The notes under the pieces: model-generated | Database searches by the model: none | Told to the model about the DNA's origin: nothing | What the model saw: only the letters and a program-made list of their open reading frames with translations | Part shown: positions 1-8,587 of the stretch, in pieces | How the letters are laid out: each line of letters starts with the position of its first letter | Position numbering within the stretch: position 1 is the first letter of the stretch | NCBI GenBank assembly: GCA_031277885.1 | Contig: JAITLM010000193.1 | Span: forward strand, 1 to 64,000 | Length of the DNA stretch: 64,000 nt | Origin: Microbacterium sp. | GTDB taxonomy: Bacteria; Actinomycetota; Actinomycetes; Actinomycetales; Microbacteriaceae | Reading direction: 5' to 3' | Made by a program: the position numbers and the translations under genes

Positions 1-537
1 GCACGCCTGGAGGGCACCGGGTGGGACGTGCCGGTCTCGGTCGCCCGGCATACGGCGTGTGCGGGTGGGGTCCAGCGGGTGCTGTTCGATGAGCGGGGCC
101 AGATCGTCTCGATCGGCACGACCGCGCGCGTCTTCACTGCGGTGCAGCGTCGTGCGATCGTCCTCCGCGACCGGGAGTGCGTGATCCCCGGCTGCCATGT
201 GCCCGCGACCTGGTGCGAGATCCACCACGTCCACGAGCACGCCCGCGGTGGTCCTACGCATACGAGCAATGGTGTCGCGCTGTGCTGGCACCACCACCGC
301 ACCCTGGAGACCTCCGGCTGGCAGATCCGCATGCGCCACGGGGCGCCCGAGATCCGCGGCCCCCACTGGTGGGACCCCCACCGCGGCTGGCACCGACCCC
401 GCGCCCACCACGGCACTCCCCGACACGCCCGCACCCCGCCCACGCCCTCGCACCACCCGGATGACAACCCGCGCGGAAGGCTGGGCGGGCATCGCGTTCC
501 GACTCCGCCCAGGCGTCGTGTCGGCGGCGGCGCATAG
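1..537 (+). CDS. HNH endonuclease-domain protein (DUF222 type), C-terminal fragment
   Basis: The reading frame is open from the first base, so only the C-terminal part of a longer protein is present. The visible part carries a typical HNH zinc/nuclease core: a CVIPGC motif, a C-E-I-H-H segment, an EHARGG turn, then an N residue and LCWHHH. This order matches the C-terminal HNH domain of the large DUF222-HNH family that is multicopy in Actinobacteria. A low-complexity Pro/Arg/His tail follows. The family is thought to be mobile or nuclease-related, but the function of individual members is unknown. It stops 9 bases before mfd, and its end overlaps the putative mfd promoter. Confidence 0.85.
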   Translation, partial: ARLEGTGWDVPVSVARHTACAGGVQRVLFDERGQIVSIGTTARVFTAVQRRAIVLRDRECVIPGCHVPATWCEIHHVHEHARGGPTHTSNGVALCWHHHRTLETSGWQIRMRHGAPEIRGPHWWDPHRGWHRPRAHHGTPRHARTPPTPSHHPDDNPRGRLGGHRVPTPPRRRVGGGA

Positions 538-540
538 ACT
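535..540 (+). promoter_or_regulatory. -10 element for leaderless mfd transcript
   Basis: TAGACT ends exactly 6 bases before the GTG start of mfd, and there is no Shine-Dalgarno in between. This is the spacing expected if transcription starts at the start codon. No clear -35 is visible. Confidence 0.5.
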
Positions 541-546
541 CTTCCG

Positions 547-3500
547 GTGACTGTGCAGGGGATCATCCGCGCTCTGGAAGAGGAGGCGTCCGGATTCAGG
601 GACGCCCTGAGCTGGGCGCAGACCGACGCCGACCTGCTGGCGAGCGCCGGGATGGACGCGCCCATGCTCGCGGGGCTCCTCGAGCGCCGGTCTGCGGCGG
701 GGAAGCCCGCGGCGCTGCTCGTGGTCGCACCGACCGGACGGCGGGCCGAGTCGCTCGCCGCCGCGCTCGGCTCCTACCGCCCCGACGCCGAGATCCTGTC
801 CTTCCCCGCGTGGGAGACGCTCCCGCACGAGCGGCTCAGCCCGAGCCCCGACACCGTCGGGCGGCGCCTCGAGGTGCTGCGCCGGATGCGGATCTGGTCG
901 GGGGAGCGGCCGCTCGTCGTCGTCGCCTCGGTGCGGGCAGCCCTGCAGCCCGTCGCCGCGGGGCTCGGCGACGTCGAACCGCTCGAGCTCACGGTCGGAG
1001 GTCGCGGGTACGACCTCGACACGGTGGCGGCGTCCCTCGTCGAACGCGCCTACTCGCGGGTCGACATGGTCTCCCGCCGCGGCGAGTTCGCCGTGCGCGG
1101 CGGCATCCTCGACGTGTTCCCGCCCACCGCGGAGCACCCCTCCCGGGTCGAGTTCTTCGGCGACGAGGTCGATCAGATCCGCCTCTTCTCCGTCGCGGAT
1201 CAGCGCTCTCTGCCGGTCGCTCCCACCGGCGTCTCGCTCCCGGCCAGCCGTGAGCTGCTGCTGACGGCCGAGGTCCGCGAGCGCGCCGCCCAGCTCGTCG
1301 ATGCCTTCCCCGGGATCGCAGGGATGCTCGAGAAGATGGCGGAGGGGATCCCGGTCGAGGGCATGGAGTCGCTCCTTCCCGTCGTCGCGGGTCCCGTGGT
1401 GCCGCTGACGGACTACCTCCCCGAGAACGCCGCCGTCGCGCTCGTGGATCCGGAGCGCTCCGGAGCACGCGCGGCGAGCCTCGGCGAGACGAACCGCGAG
1501 TTCCTCGACGCCGCCTGGAGCGCCGCGACCGCCGGCGCCTCGGCGCCGATCGACCTGCAGACCGGCGACTTCCTGTCTGTCGCAGAACTGCGCGCGGCCG
1601 TGCACGACCGCGGCGGCGTGTGGTGGCGGCTCAGCGCCTTCGACGCCGGCTCCGACGACGCGGCGTTCGACCAGGGCGCCGACGGCGTGAGCGCCGCACC
1701 CATCCCGTCCTTCCACGGCAACGTCGACGGAGCGATCGAGTTCACCGCCGGCCGCGTCGCCGACGGGTGGCGGGTCGTGCTGGTCGCCTCGGGACCCGGC
1801 CTCGTCGATCGGGCCCGCGACGTGCTCGCCGACCGTGGAGTCGCGGCCCGCGTGGTCGACGGGCTGCCCGGCATCCCCGACGCCGGCGTGGCGACGCTCG
1901 TCACGGGCGCGATCGAATCGGGCTTCCAGGTCTCGAGCGCGAAGATCGCCGTCCTGACCGAGAACGAGTTCTACGGACGCACGATCGGCGGCGACACCCG
2001 CGTCGTGAAGAAGCTCGCCTCGCGGCGCAAGAACGTCGTCGACCCGATGCAGCTCAAGGCGGGCGACTTCGTCGTGCATCAGACGCACGGCATCGCGCGC
2101 TTCGTCGAGATGACCCAGCGCGAGGTGTCCTCGGGCGGGCGGAACGCCGTGAAGACGACCCGCGACTACCTCGTGCTCGAGTACGCGCCGTCCAAGCGCG
2201 GCTACCCGGGCGACAAGCTCTACGTGCCCACCGACCAGCTCGACCTGCTCTCCAAGTACGTCGGCGGCGAGGCGCCGACGCTGTCCAAGATGGGCGGCAG
2301 CGACTGGGCCGCCGCGAAGGGCAAGGCCCGCAAGGCCGTGCGCGACATCGCGGTCGAGCTCGTGAAGCTGTACTCGGCGCGGATGGCGGCCAAGGGCTAC
2401 TCGTTCGGCAAGGACACGCCCTGGCAGCGCGAGTTGGAGGAGGCGTTCCCGTTCGCGGAGACCCCCGACCAGCTGCAGACCATCGACGAGATCAAGGCCG
2501 ACATGGAACGGCCCATCCCGATGGACCGGCTGCTGTCGGGCGACGTCGGCTTCGGCAAGACCGAGGTCGCGGTGCGCGCCGCGTTCAAGGCGATCCAGGA
2601 CGGCAAGCAGGTCGCCATGCTCGTGCCGACGACGCTGCTCGTCAAGCAGCACCTCGAGACGTTCACCGAGCGCTTCGCGGGCTTCCCGGTCAAGGTGCGC
2701 CCGCTCTCGCGCTTCCAGACCGACAAGGAGGCGCGCCTCACGCTCGACGGCCTGCTGGAGGGATCCGTCGACATGGTGATCGGAACCCACCGGATCCTCA
2801 CCGACCAGGTGATGTTCAAGGATCTGGGTCTCATGATCATCGACGAGGAGCAGCGCTTCGGCGTCGAGCACAAGGACGCGCTCAAGAAGATGAAGACCAA
2901 CGTCGACATCCTCGCCATGAGCGCGACCCCGATCCCGCGCACGCTGGAGATGGCGGTCACCGGCATCCGCGAGATGTCGACGCTGCAGACCCCGCCCGAA
3001 GACAGGCATCCGATCCTCTCGTTCGTGGGACCGAAGAGCGACAAGCAGGTCGCGGCGGCGATCCGGCGCGAGATCCTCCGCGAGGGCCAGGTCTTCTACG
3101 TGCACAACCGCGTGCAGTCGATCCAGCGCATCGCGAGCGAGCTCGCCGAGCTCGTCCCGGAGGCGCGGATCGCCGTCGCACACGGCCAGATGGGCGAGCA
3201 CCAGCTGGAGCAGGTCGTCGACGACTTCTGGGAGCGCAAGTTCGACGTGCTGGTCTCGACGACCATCATCGAGACGGGCCTGGACATCTCGAACGCCAAC
3301 ACGATCATCATCGACCGCGCCGACCGCTACGGCCTGAGCCAGCTGCACCAGTTGCGCGGACGCGTGGGGCGCGGCCGGGAGCGCGCGTACGCGTACTTCC
3401 TGTACGACGACATGAAGCCGCTGAGCGAGACCGCGGCCGACCGACTGCAGACGATCGCGGTGAACAACGACCTCGGATCCGGCATGCAGGTCGCGCTCAA

Positions 3501-4134
3501 GGACCTCGAGCTGCGCGGCGCCGGCAACCTGCTGGGCGCGGAGCAGGCCGGCCACATCGCGGGCGTCGGCTTCGACCTGTACCTGCGCATGATCGGCGAG
3601 GCCGTCGCGACCTTCCGCGGCGAGGAGACCGAGACCGGCGCCGAGCTGCGCCTGGAGCTGCCGGTGGACGCGCGGATCCCCGATTCGTACATCGACAGCG
3701 AGCGGCTGCGACTGGAGGCTTATCAGAAGCTGTCCAGCGCGGCCACGGCGACCGCGGCGGACGATGCGATCGACCACGTGGTCGAGGAGCTCGCGGACCG
3801 GTACGGCGCGCCGCCGGCCGAGGTCGAGGGGCTCGTCGCGATCGCCCGGCTGCGGCGCCGCGCCGCGCGTGCGGGCCTCACCGACGTGGTGGCGATGGGG
3901 TCGAACCTCCGAGTCGCTCCCGCTCGTCTCGAGGACTCGATGAAGGTGCGCGTGCAGCGCCTGTACCCCCAGGCCAAGCTCGTCGGCGGGGGAGAGGCGC
4001 TCGTCGTGCCGATGCCCGGTGCAGACCGGGTCGACCCGGTCGAGTGGACCGGGCAGCTGCTGACCGCGCTGTTCCCCGAGCCCGCCCCGGCGGAGCCGGT
4101 CGGCGCCTCCGCATCCACGGGTGCTGCAGGATGA
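547..4134 (+). CDS. mfd: Transcription-repair coupling factor Mfd
   Basis: This 1195-residue SF2 translocase removes RNA polymerase stalled at lesions and recruits UvrA. The length is normal for the family. An N-terminal UvrB-like region is followed by the CarD-like RNAP-interacting domain (around residue 500, starting near LKAGDFVVHQTHGIARF). The helicase core has Walker A GDVGFGKT (K671) and Walker B DEEQ (766-769), then SATPIPRT, TTIIETGLDI and QLRGRVGR motifs. A C-terminal TRCF domain completes it. The GTG at 547 is chosen because the protein starts in register with the family and a TAGACT hexamer lies 6 bases upstream. The downstream Nudix gene overlaps by ATGA. Confidence 0.97.
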   Translation: MTVQGIIRALEEEASGFRDALSWAQTDADLLASAGMDAPMLAGLLERRSAAGKPAALLVVAPTGRRAESLAAALGSYRPDAEILSFPAWETLPHERLSPSPDTVGRRLEVLRRMRIWSGERPLVVVASVRAALQPVAAGLGDVEPLELTVGGRGYDLDTVAASLVERAYSRVDMVSRRGEFAVRGGILDVFPPTAEHPSRVEFFGDEVDQIRLFSVADQRSLPVAPTGVSLPASRELLLTAEVRERAAQLVDAFPGIAGMLEKMAEGIPVEGMESLLPVVAGPVVPLTDYLPENAAVALVDPERSGARAASLGETNREFLDAAWSAATAGASAPIDLQTGDFLSVAELRAAVHDRGGVWWRLSAFDAGSDDAAFDQGADGVSAAPIPSFHGNVDGAIEFTAGRVADGWRVVLVASGPGLVDRARDVLADRGVAARVVDGLPGIPDAGVATLVTGAIESGFQVSSAKIAVLTENEFYGRTIGGDTRVVKKLASRRKNVVDPMQLKAGDFVVHQTHGIARFVEMTQREVSSGGRNAVKTTRDYLVLEYAPSKRGYPGDKLYVPTDQLDLLSKYVGGEAPTLSKMGGSDWAAAKGKARKAVRDIAVELVKLYSARMAAKGYSFGKDTPWQRELEEAFPFAETPDQLQTIDEIKADMERPIPMDRLLSGDVGFGKTEVAVRAAFKAIQDGKQVAMLVPTTLLVKQHLETFTERFAGFPVKVRPLSRFQTDKEARLTLDGLLEGSVDMVIGTHRILTDQVMFKDLGLMIIDEEQRFGVEHKDALKKMKTNVDILAMSATPIPRTLEMAVTGIREMSTLQTPPEDRHPILSFVGPKSDKQVAAAIRREILREGQVFYVHNRVQSIQRIASELAELVPEARIAVAHGQMGEHQLEQVVDDFWERKFDVLVSTTIIETGLDISNANTIIIDRADRYGLSQLHQLRGRVGRGRERAYAYFLYDDMKPLSETAADRLQTIAVNNDLGSGMQVALKDLELRGAGNLLGAEQAGHIAGVGFDLYLRMIGEAVATFRGEETETGAELRLELPVDARIPDSYIDSERLRLEAYQKLSSAATATAADDAIDHVVEELADRYGAPPAEVEGLVAIARLRRRAARAGLTDVVAMGSNLRVAPARLEDSMKVRVQRLYPQAKLVGGGEALVVPMPGADRVDPVEWTGQLLTALFPEPAPAEPVGASASTGAAG

Positions 4135-4691
4135 GCCTCGACGAGCCGCGCTGGCGCTGGGTGTCCACGCGCGAGGTGCACCGCGGACGCGTGCGGATCG
4201 ACGCCGACGAGGTCGAGCTCCCCGGCGGCGCACGCGCGGTCTACGAGGTCGATCGCAGCGCGCCCTACGCGGTCGCCGTGCTCGTCGTGCTCGGCGCCGA
4301 GGTCGTCCTGGCGCGGCAGTACCGCTACCCGATCGATCGCTGGATCCTCGACCTGCCCGGTGGCGCCGGCGAGTCGGGCGAGGCTCCGGCGGATGCCGCC
4401 CGGCGCGAGCTGGAGGAGGAGCTGGGGCTCGTCGCCGACGAGCTGACGCCCCTGCACGTCTTCGCGATGAACCCAGGACGCAGCGTCGGGAAGACCCACC
4501 TGTTCCTCGCCACGGCGGTGCGGCGCGGGCATGCCGCGACCGGCGACCCGGCGGAGCAGGTGCGGAGCGTGCGCATGCCGCTCGCCGAACTCGACAGCCT
4601 CATCGCGGAGGGCGAGATCCTGGATCCGGCCCTGATCGTGGCGCGCACGATGGCCGCGGCGAAGGGTCTGCTGCCGCCCGTCGGGATCTGA
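4131..4691 (+). CDS. Nudix hydrolase, ADP-ribose pyrophosphatase-like
   Basis: This 186-residue protein has a complete Nudix box, G-x5-E-x7-REL-x-EE-x-GL, at about residues 76-98. The motif binds Mg2+ and catalyses hydrolysis of nucleoside diphosphate-X compounds. The flanking sequence (ARQYRYPIDRWILDLPGG before the box, FAMNPG after it) resembles ADP-ribose/sugar-nucleotide pyrophosphatases of the NudF type, so ADP-ribose is the likeliest substrate. That is family inference, not proof. The ATG overlaps the mfd stop (ATGA), so the two genes are translationally coupled. Confidence 0.9.
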   Translation: MSLDEPRWRWVSTREVHRGRVRIDADEVELPGGARAVYEVDRSAPYAVAVLVVLGAEVVLARQYRYPIDRWILDLPGGAGESGEAPADAARRELEEELGLVADELTPLHVFAMNPGRSVGKTHLFLATAVRRGHAATGDPAEQVRSVRMPLAELDSLIAEGEILDPALIVARTMAAAKGLLPPVGI

Positions 4692-4738
4692 GTGCTGCGG
4701 CGTCGCCGATTCGGAGACGCCCGGGTGGCGGCGACGGC

Positions 4739-4744
4739 TACGCT
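4739..4744 (+). promoter_or_regulatory. -10 element, leaderless type
   Basis: TACGCT ends 6 bases before the ATG at 4751, and no Shine-Dalgarno is visible. This suggests the hexapeptide-repeat gene has its own leaderless transcript. Confidence 0.45.
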
Positions 4745-4750
4745 CATCAC

Positions 4751-5347
4751 ATGATCTACGAGCACCTCGGGGCTCGGCCCCGAATCCACGACACCGCGGT
4801 CGTGGCACCGTCCGCCGTGATCTCCGGCGACGTCACCATCGGGGAGAACTGCCAGGTGCTGCACGGCGCCGTGATCACGGCCGAGGGCGGACCGATCACG
4901 CTCGGCGAGCACGTCATCGTGATGGAGAACGCGCTCATCCGCGCCACCGCGGCGAACCCCGTGCACATCGGCGACCACGTGCTGGTGGGGCCGATGGCGA
5001 GCATCTCCGGCGCGACGATCGCGGAGGAGGTCTTCCTCGCCACGGGCACGCGGATCTTCAACGGCGCCGTGATCGGGGAGCGCAGCGAGGTGCGCATCAA
5101 CGCCGTCGTGCACCTGCGCACGACCCTGCCGCCCGAGACCGTCGTGCCGATCGGCTGGGTGGCGGTCGGCGACCCCGTGCACATCCTCTCGCCCGAGCGG
5201 CACGAGGAGATCTGGGCCGCGCAGCACGAGCTGGACTTTCCCGGCTACGTCTTCGGCGTGGACCGCTCGACGCCCGACCTCATGGTCCAGCTCACCGAGC
5301 GCTACGCGCGCTCCCTCGCGCGCCACGTCGACGACCACGCGCTCTGA
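4751..5347 (+). CDS. Gamma-carbonic anhydrase-like hexapeptide-repeat protein
   Basis: This 198-residue protein is built of left-handed beta-helix hexapeptide repeats: [LIV]-G-x4 units such as VTIGEN, ITLGEH, VHIGDH and ATIAEE, then GAVIGE. This fold is shared by gamma carbonic anhydrases and the YrdA/PaaY family, as well as acyltransferases. The short polypeptide without an acyl-CoA insertion favours the gamma-CA/YrdA group. Metal-binding histidines could be H in VLHGAV, IGDHV and NAVVHL; whether the set is complete needs a structural alignment. It lies 59 bases after the Nudix gene and 34 bases before the kinase/aminotransferase fusion. Confidence 0.8.
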   Translation: MIYEHLGARPRIHDTAVVAPSAVISGDVTIGENCQVLHGAVITAEGGPITLGEHVIVMENALIRATAANPVHIGDHVLVGPMASISGATIAEEVFLATGTRIFNGAVIGERSEVRINAVVHLRTTLPPETVVPIGWVAVGDPVHILSPERHEEIWAAQHELDFPGYVFGVDRSTPDLMVQLTERYARSLARHVDDHAL

Positions 5348-5381
5348 CCCGATCCCCTCCTCTCGAAACGAAGGAATCGCC

Positions 5382-8381
5382 GTGCAAGAACAGACCGGGG
5401 GACTCGTGCGCCCCGATGTCACCGCCTCCGACGCCGTCCTCATCGCCCAGGAGCTCTGGGGCATCGCCGTCACCGCCTCCGAACTGGGCAGCAACCAGGA
5501 CCGCAACTTCCTGCTGACCGAGCCCGGCGGAGTCCGCAGCGTGCTCCGGATCGACAACCCCGCCTTCCCCGACAGCGCGAGGGACGCCCAGCACGCCGCG
5601 CTCGACGCCTACCGCAGCGCCGGCGTGCCGGTGCCGGCAGCGCTTCCCGGCGGCGACGGCGCGCTCACCCAGCGCTGGCGCGGCTTCGCAGTGCGGCGCA
5701 GCGCGTTCGCCGAAGGAGAGGCGATGGTCGACGCCGGCTATTTCGCGCCGGTCGTGCTGCAGGAGTTCGGATCCCTCGCCGCCGCCTCCGTGAACGCGCT
5801 CGCCGCGCTGGAGCACCCGGGACTCGACCGTCCGCAGATGTGGGACATGCGCGTGGCTGCCGACGAGGCGAGGAACCTGCTGCCCTCGATCGCGGACCCG
5901 GTGCTGCGCGACCGGGTGGCTCCCGTGATCGCGGAGGCGGAGCGGCTCCTGGGGGATGTCGCCGCCGAACTCCCGGTGCAGCCGATCCACGGCGACCTCA
6001 CCGACGACAACGTCATGGGCGTGCGCGGCGCGGACTCCCGGCTGCACCCGCGCACCGTGCTCGACCTCGGCGATCTCGCGTTGGGCTGGCGCGTGGCCGA
6101 GCTCGCCGTGTGCGCGTCGTCGATGCTGCACCATGAGCCGGAGCGCCCGCTGCGCGTTCTCGAGACGATCGCCGCCTTCCACGCCGAGGCTCCCTTGAGC
6201 GAGGCCGAGGCCAGGGCGGTCTGGCCGCTCATCGCGCTGCGTGCGGCGCTGCTCGTCGCCAGCGGCTGGCGGCAGCTGGAGATCGACGGCGACAACGAGT
6301 ACGCGAGAGAGCGGATCGCGGGGGAGCAGGCGATCTTCGACGCCGCGACCGCCGTGCCGCTCATCGAGGCGGTCGAACAGGTGCTCGCGGCACTCGGCTT
6401 CCCGTCCTCCGCCGTGCAGGCCCCCGCGCCGCAGGCCTCCGTCGCGCAGGCCTCCGACGGGCAGGGCATCGCTCCGCTCGCGCCGCTCCTGCCCGAGCTC
6501 GCGGGCGAGGTCGTCGTCCTGGATCCCGGCACGGAGTCCGAGGCGCTCGCCTCGGGCGCGTGGCTCGCCGCCGATGCCGAGGACGCGCTGATCCGCGCCG
6601 CCCTCGTCACGGGTGCCATGGCCGCCGTCATGCCCTACGGCGTGTACCGGCTCACGCGCACCACGATCGACACGGCGCACGCGGCCGCGACCTGGCCGAT
6701 CGGCACGGCGATCCACCTGCCCACAGGGCCGGCCGCGGCGGTCGCGTCCCCGGTCTCCGGGACGATCCTCGCGTCGGCGGACGGCACGCTCCGCATCGTG
6801 TCGGCGGACGGCCGGCGGTGCGAGATCCGCGGCGTGCGTCCGTCGCGGCAGGACGGCGGAGAGGTGGCGCAGGGCGAACTCATCGGACACGTGCCGGAGA
6901 GCGCGGAACGGCGCACGCTCGTCGTCACCGTCCTCGCGGCCGGTGCGGAGGCGCCCGCGGGCGCGGCGGACGATGCACCCCTCGTGGAGCCCGACCGCGT
7001 CCCGGCGTGGCGACGGCTCTCGTCGGATCCCGCGGGGATCCTCGGCCTTCCCCCGCGGGGCCAGTCCGACGAGGCGGCCGACGAGCTCACGCGGCGATCG
7101 CGCATCTTCGCGAGCGCCCAGGAGCGCTACTACGAACGCCCTCCGCAGATCGAACGGGGCTGGCGGCACCACCTCGTGGACACCACGGGACGTGCGTACG
7201 TCGACATGGTCAACAACGTGACGGGGCTCGGGCACGGGCATCCGGGCGTCGCCGACGCGGTCGACAGGCAGATCCGGATCCTGAACACGAACTCCCGGTT
7301 CCTGTACCGGGAACTCGCGGAGTACAGCGAACGTCTCCTCGCGCTGCTCCCCGAAGATCCCTCCGGCGGGCGCGGCGAGCCCCTGGACACGGTGCTGCTC
7401 GTGAACAGCGGATCCGAAGCGGTCGATCTCGCGCTCCGGCTCGCGCAGGCCGCGACAGGGCGGAAGACCGTCGTCTCGCTCCGCGAGGCCTATCACGGCT
7501 GGACCATGGCGAGCGATGCGGTCACCACGAGCGCCTACGACAACCCCGACGCCCTGGCCACCCGGCCGGATTGGGTGCACGTGGCCGACGTGCCCAACCG
7601 CTTCCGCGGCACCTACCGCGGCGAGGGGACGGGAACGCGCTACGCGGCCGACCTGGGCGCCGACCTCGACCGTCTCTCCGCCGAGGGCCGTCCGGTCGCC
7701 GCGTTCATCTGCGAATCGGTGCTCGGCAACGCCGGCGGCGTGATGCTGCCGGACGGATACCTCGCCGAGGCCTATGCGCGGGTGCGCGCCGCCGGCGGAC
7801 TCTGCATCGCCGACGAGGTGCAGGTCGGCTTCGGGCGGATGGGATCCTCGTTCTGGGGCTTCGAGCAGTCCGGAGTCCTGCCGGACATCATCACGATCGC
7901 CAAGCCGATGGGCAACGGATACCCGATCGGCGGGGTGATCACCTCGAAGCGCGTGGCCGACGCGCTCGCCGCGCAGGGGCAGTTCTTCTCGTCCGCGGGC
8001 GGCAACCCGCTCAGCTGCCGGGTGGGCCTCGCCGTGCTCGACGCGATGGCCGAGGAGGGCCTGCAGGAGAACGCCCGCATCGTGGGGGCGCGTCTCGCCG
8101 AGGGCTTCCGCGCGCTCGCCGCGCGCCATGCGCTGATCGGACCCGTGCACGGCGAGGGGCTGTATCTGGGCGTCGAGCTCGTCCGCGACCGGGAGAGCAT
8201 GGAGCCCGCCGCGGCGGAGGCGGCCGCGATCTGCGAACGCCTCCGCGAGCTGGGCGTGATCGTGCAGACCACTTCGGAGCGCTCCAACGTCCTGAAGATC
8301 AAGCCCCCGCTGTGCCTCACGGCCCGGAGCGCGGACCTGGTTGTCGCGGCGGTGGACCGGGTGCTCACCGAGGGCTGGTGA
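5382..8381 (+). CDS. Three-domain fusion: APH-type kinase, M23/lipoyl-like linker, class III aminotransferase-fold PLP enzyme
   Basis: This is a 999-residue multidomain protein. Residues about 20-330 are an aminoglycoside-phosphotransferase/choline-kinase-like domain with catalytic HGD (H203-D205), N210 and metal-binding DLGD (228-231). Residues about 420-525 resemble an M23-type or lipoyl-like beta domain (SPVSGTILA, then GELIGHV) without an obvious complete metalloprotease site. Residues about 546-999 are a class III PLP fold with GHGHP, NSGSEA and ADEVQVGFGR, and PLP lysine K841 in ITIAKPMGNG. In humans, related separate proteins (HYKK kinase and the PHYKPL/ETNPPL phospho-lyases) phosphorylate an amino alcohol and then eliminate phosphate and ammonia. 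The fusion suggests both steps in one chain; the substrate is unknown. GTG 5382 is preceded by GAAGGAA. An APC permease follows. Confidence 0.88.
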   Translation: MQEQTGGLVRPDVTASDAVLIAQELWGIAVTASELGSNQDRNFLLTEPGGVRSVLRIDNPAFPDSARDAQHAALDAYRSAGVPVPAALPGGDGALTQRWRGFAVRRSAFAEGEAMVDAGYFAPVVLQEFGSLAAASVNALAALEHPGLDRPQMWDMRVAADEARNLLPSIADPVLRDRVAPVIAEAERLLGDVAAELPVQPIHGDLTDDNVMGVRGADSRLHPRTVLDLGDLALGWRVAELAVCASSMLHHEPERPLRVLETIAAFHAEAPLSEAEARAVWPLIALRAALLVASGWRQLEIDGDNEYARERIAGEQAIFDAATAVPLIEAVEQVLAALGFPSSAVQAPAPQASVAQASDGQGIAPLAPLLPELAGEVVVLDPGTESEALASGAWLAADAEDALIRAALVTGAMAAVMPYGVYRLTRTTIDTAHAAATWPIGTAIHLPTGPAAAVASPVSGTILASADGTLRIVSADGRRCEIRGVRPSRQDGGEVAQGELIGHVPESAERRTLVVTVLAAGAEAPAGAADDAPLVEPDRVPAWRRLSSDPAGILGLPPRGQSDEAADELTRRSRIFASAQERYYERPPQIERGWRHHLVDTTGRAYVDMVNNVTGLGHGHPGVADAVDRQIRILNTNSRFLYRELAEYSERLLALLPEDPSGGRGEPLDTVLLVNSGSEAVDLALRLAQAATGRKTVVSLREAYHGWTMASDAVTTSAYDNPDALATRPDWVHVADVPNRFRGTYRGEGTGTRYAADLGADLDRLSAEGRPVAAFICESVLGNAGGVMLPDGYLAEAYARVRAAGGLCIADEVQVGFGRMGSSFWGFEQSGVLPDIITIAKPMGNGYPIGGVITSKRVADALAAQGQFFSSAGGNPLSCRVGLAVLDAMAEEGLQENARIVGARLAEGFRALAARHALIGPVHGEGLYLGVELVRDRESMEPAAAEAAAICERLRELGVIVQTTSERSNVLKIKPPLCLTARSADLVVAAVDRVLTEGW

Positions 8382-8587
8382 GCCGCGGCCGCGTGTCGTG
8401 GCCGCTGCTGCGAAAACCAGCGCGGAATTCCGGATCCGGTACGGATTCCTTCGTGAGAATCCGCGGTCGCGATGGATCCTCTGCACCGGCATAATGTTCT
8501 CCAATCGATTGCGCAGTGCTGCGCAGCGCACGCCCGCCCGGTACCCGAACGCCTCCGGCGGGCGTCCGCAGATCCAAAGGAGGATGC
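8382..8587 (+). other. 206-base intergenic region upstream of APC permease
   Basis: No gene is visible here. It contains a small palindrome GCGCA-GTGC-TGCGC at 8511-8524, a possible -10 (CATAAT, 8490-8495) and the permease Shine-Dalgarno at its 3' end. The permease may therefore have its own promoter as well as read-through from the fusion gene. Confidence 0.4.
8576..8583 (+). promoter_or_regulatory. Strong Shine-Dalgarno of the APC permease
   Basis: AAAGGAGG is 4 bases before ATG 8588 and 10 bases before the in-frame ATG 8594. It rules out the far-upstream in-frame start at 8516. Confidence 0.75.

Noticed and set aside
1..537. HNH gene as part of a phage-defence or toxin system
   Set aside because: The motif order is that of the common DUF222-HNH family. 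No defence partner genes are visible, and only the C-terminal end is in the window.
1620..4130. Open frame running through mfd into the Nudix gene, as if a roughly 1000-residue fusion
   Set aside because: The part overlapping mfd is Arg-rich frame-shadow sequence. The real Nudix gene starts at ATG 4131 with a family-type N terminus.
5292..8531. A very long antisense open frame (over 1000 codons) opposite the kinase/aminotransferase fusion
   Set aside because: It is rich in Arg/His/Gly and lacks any domain. It arises from the strong third-position GC bias of the sense gene.
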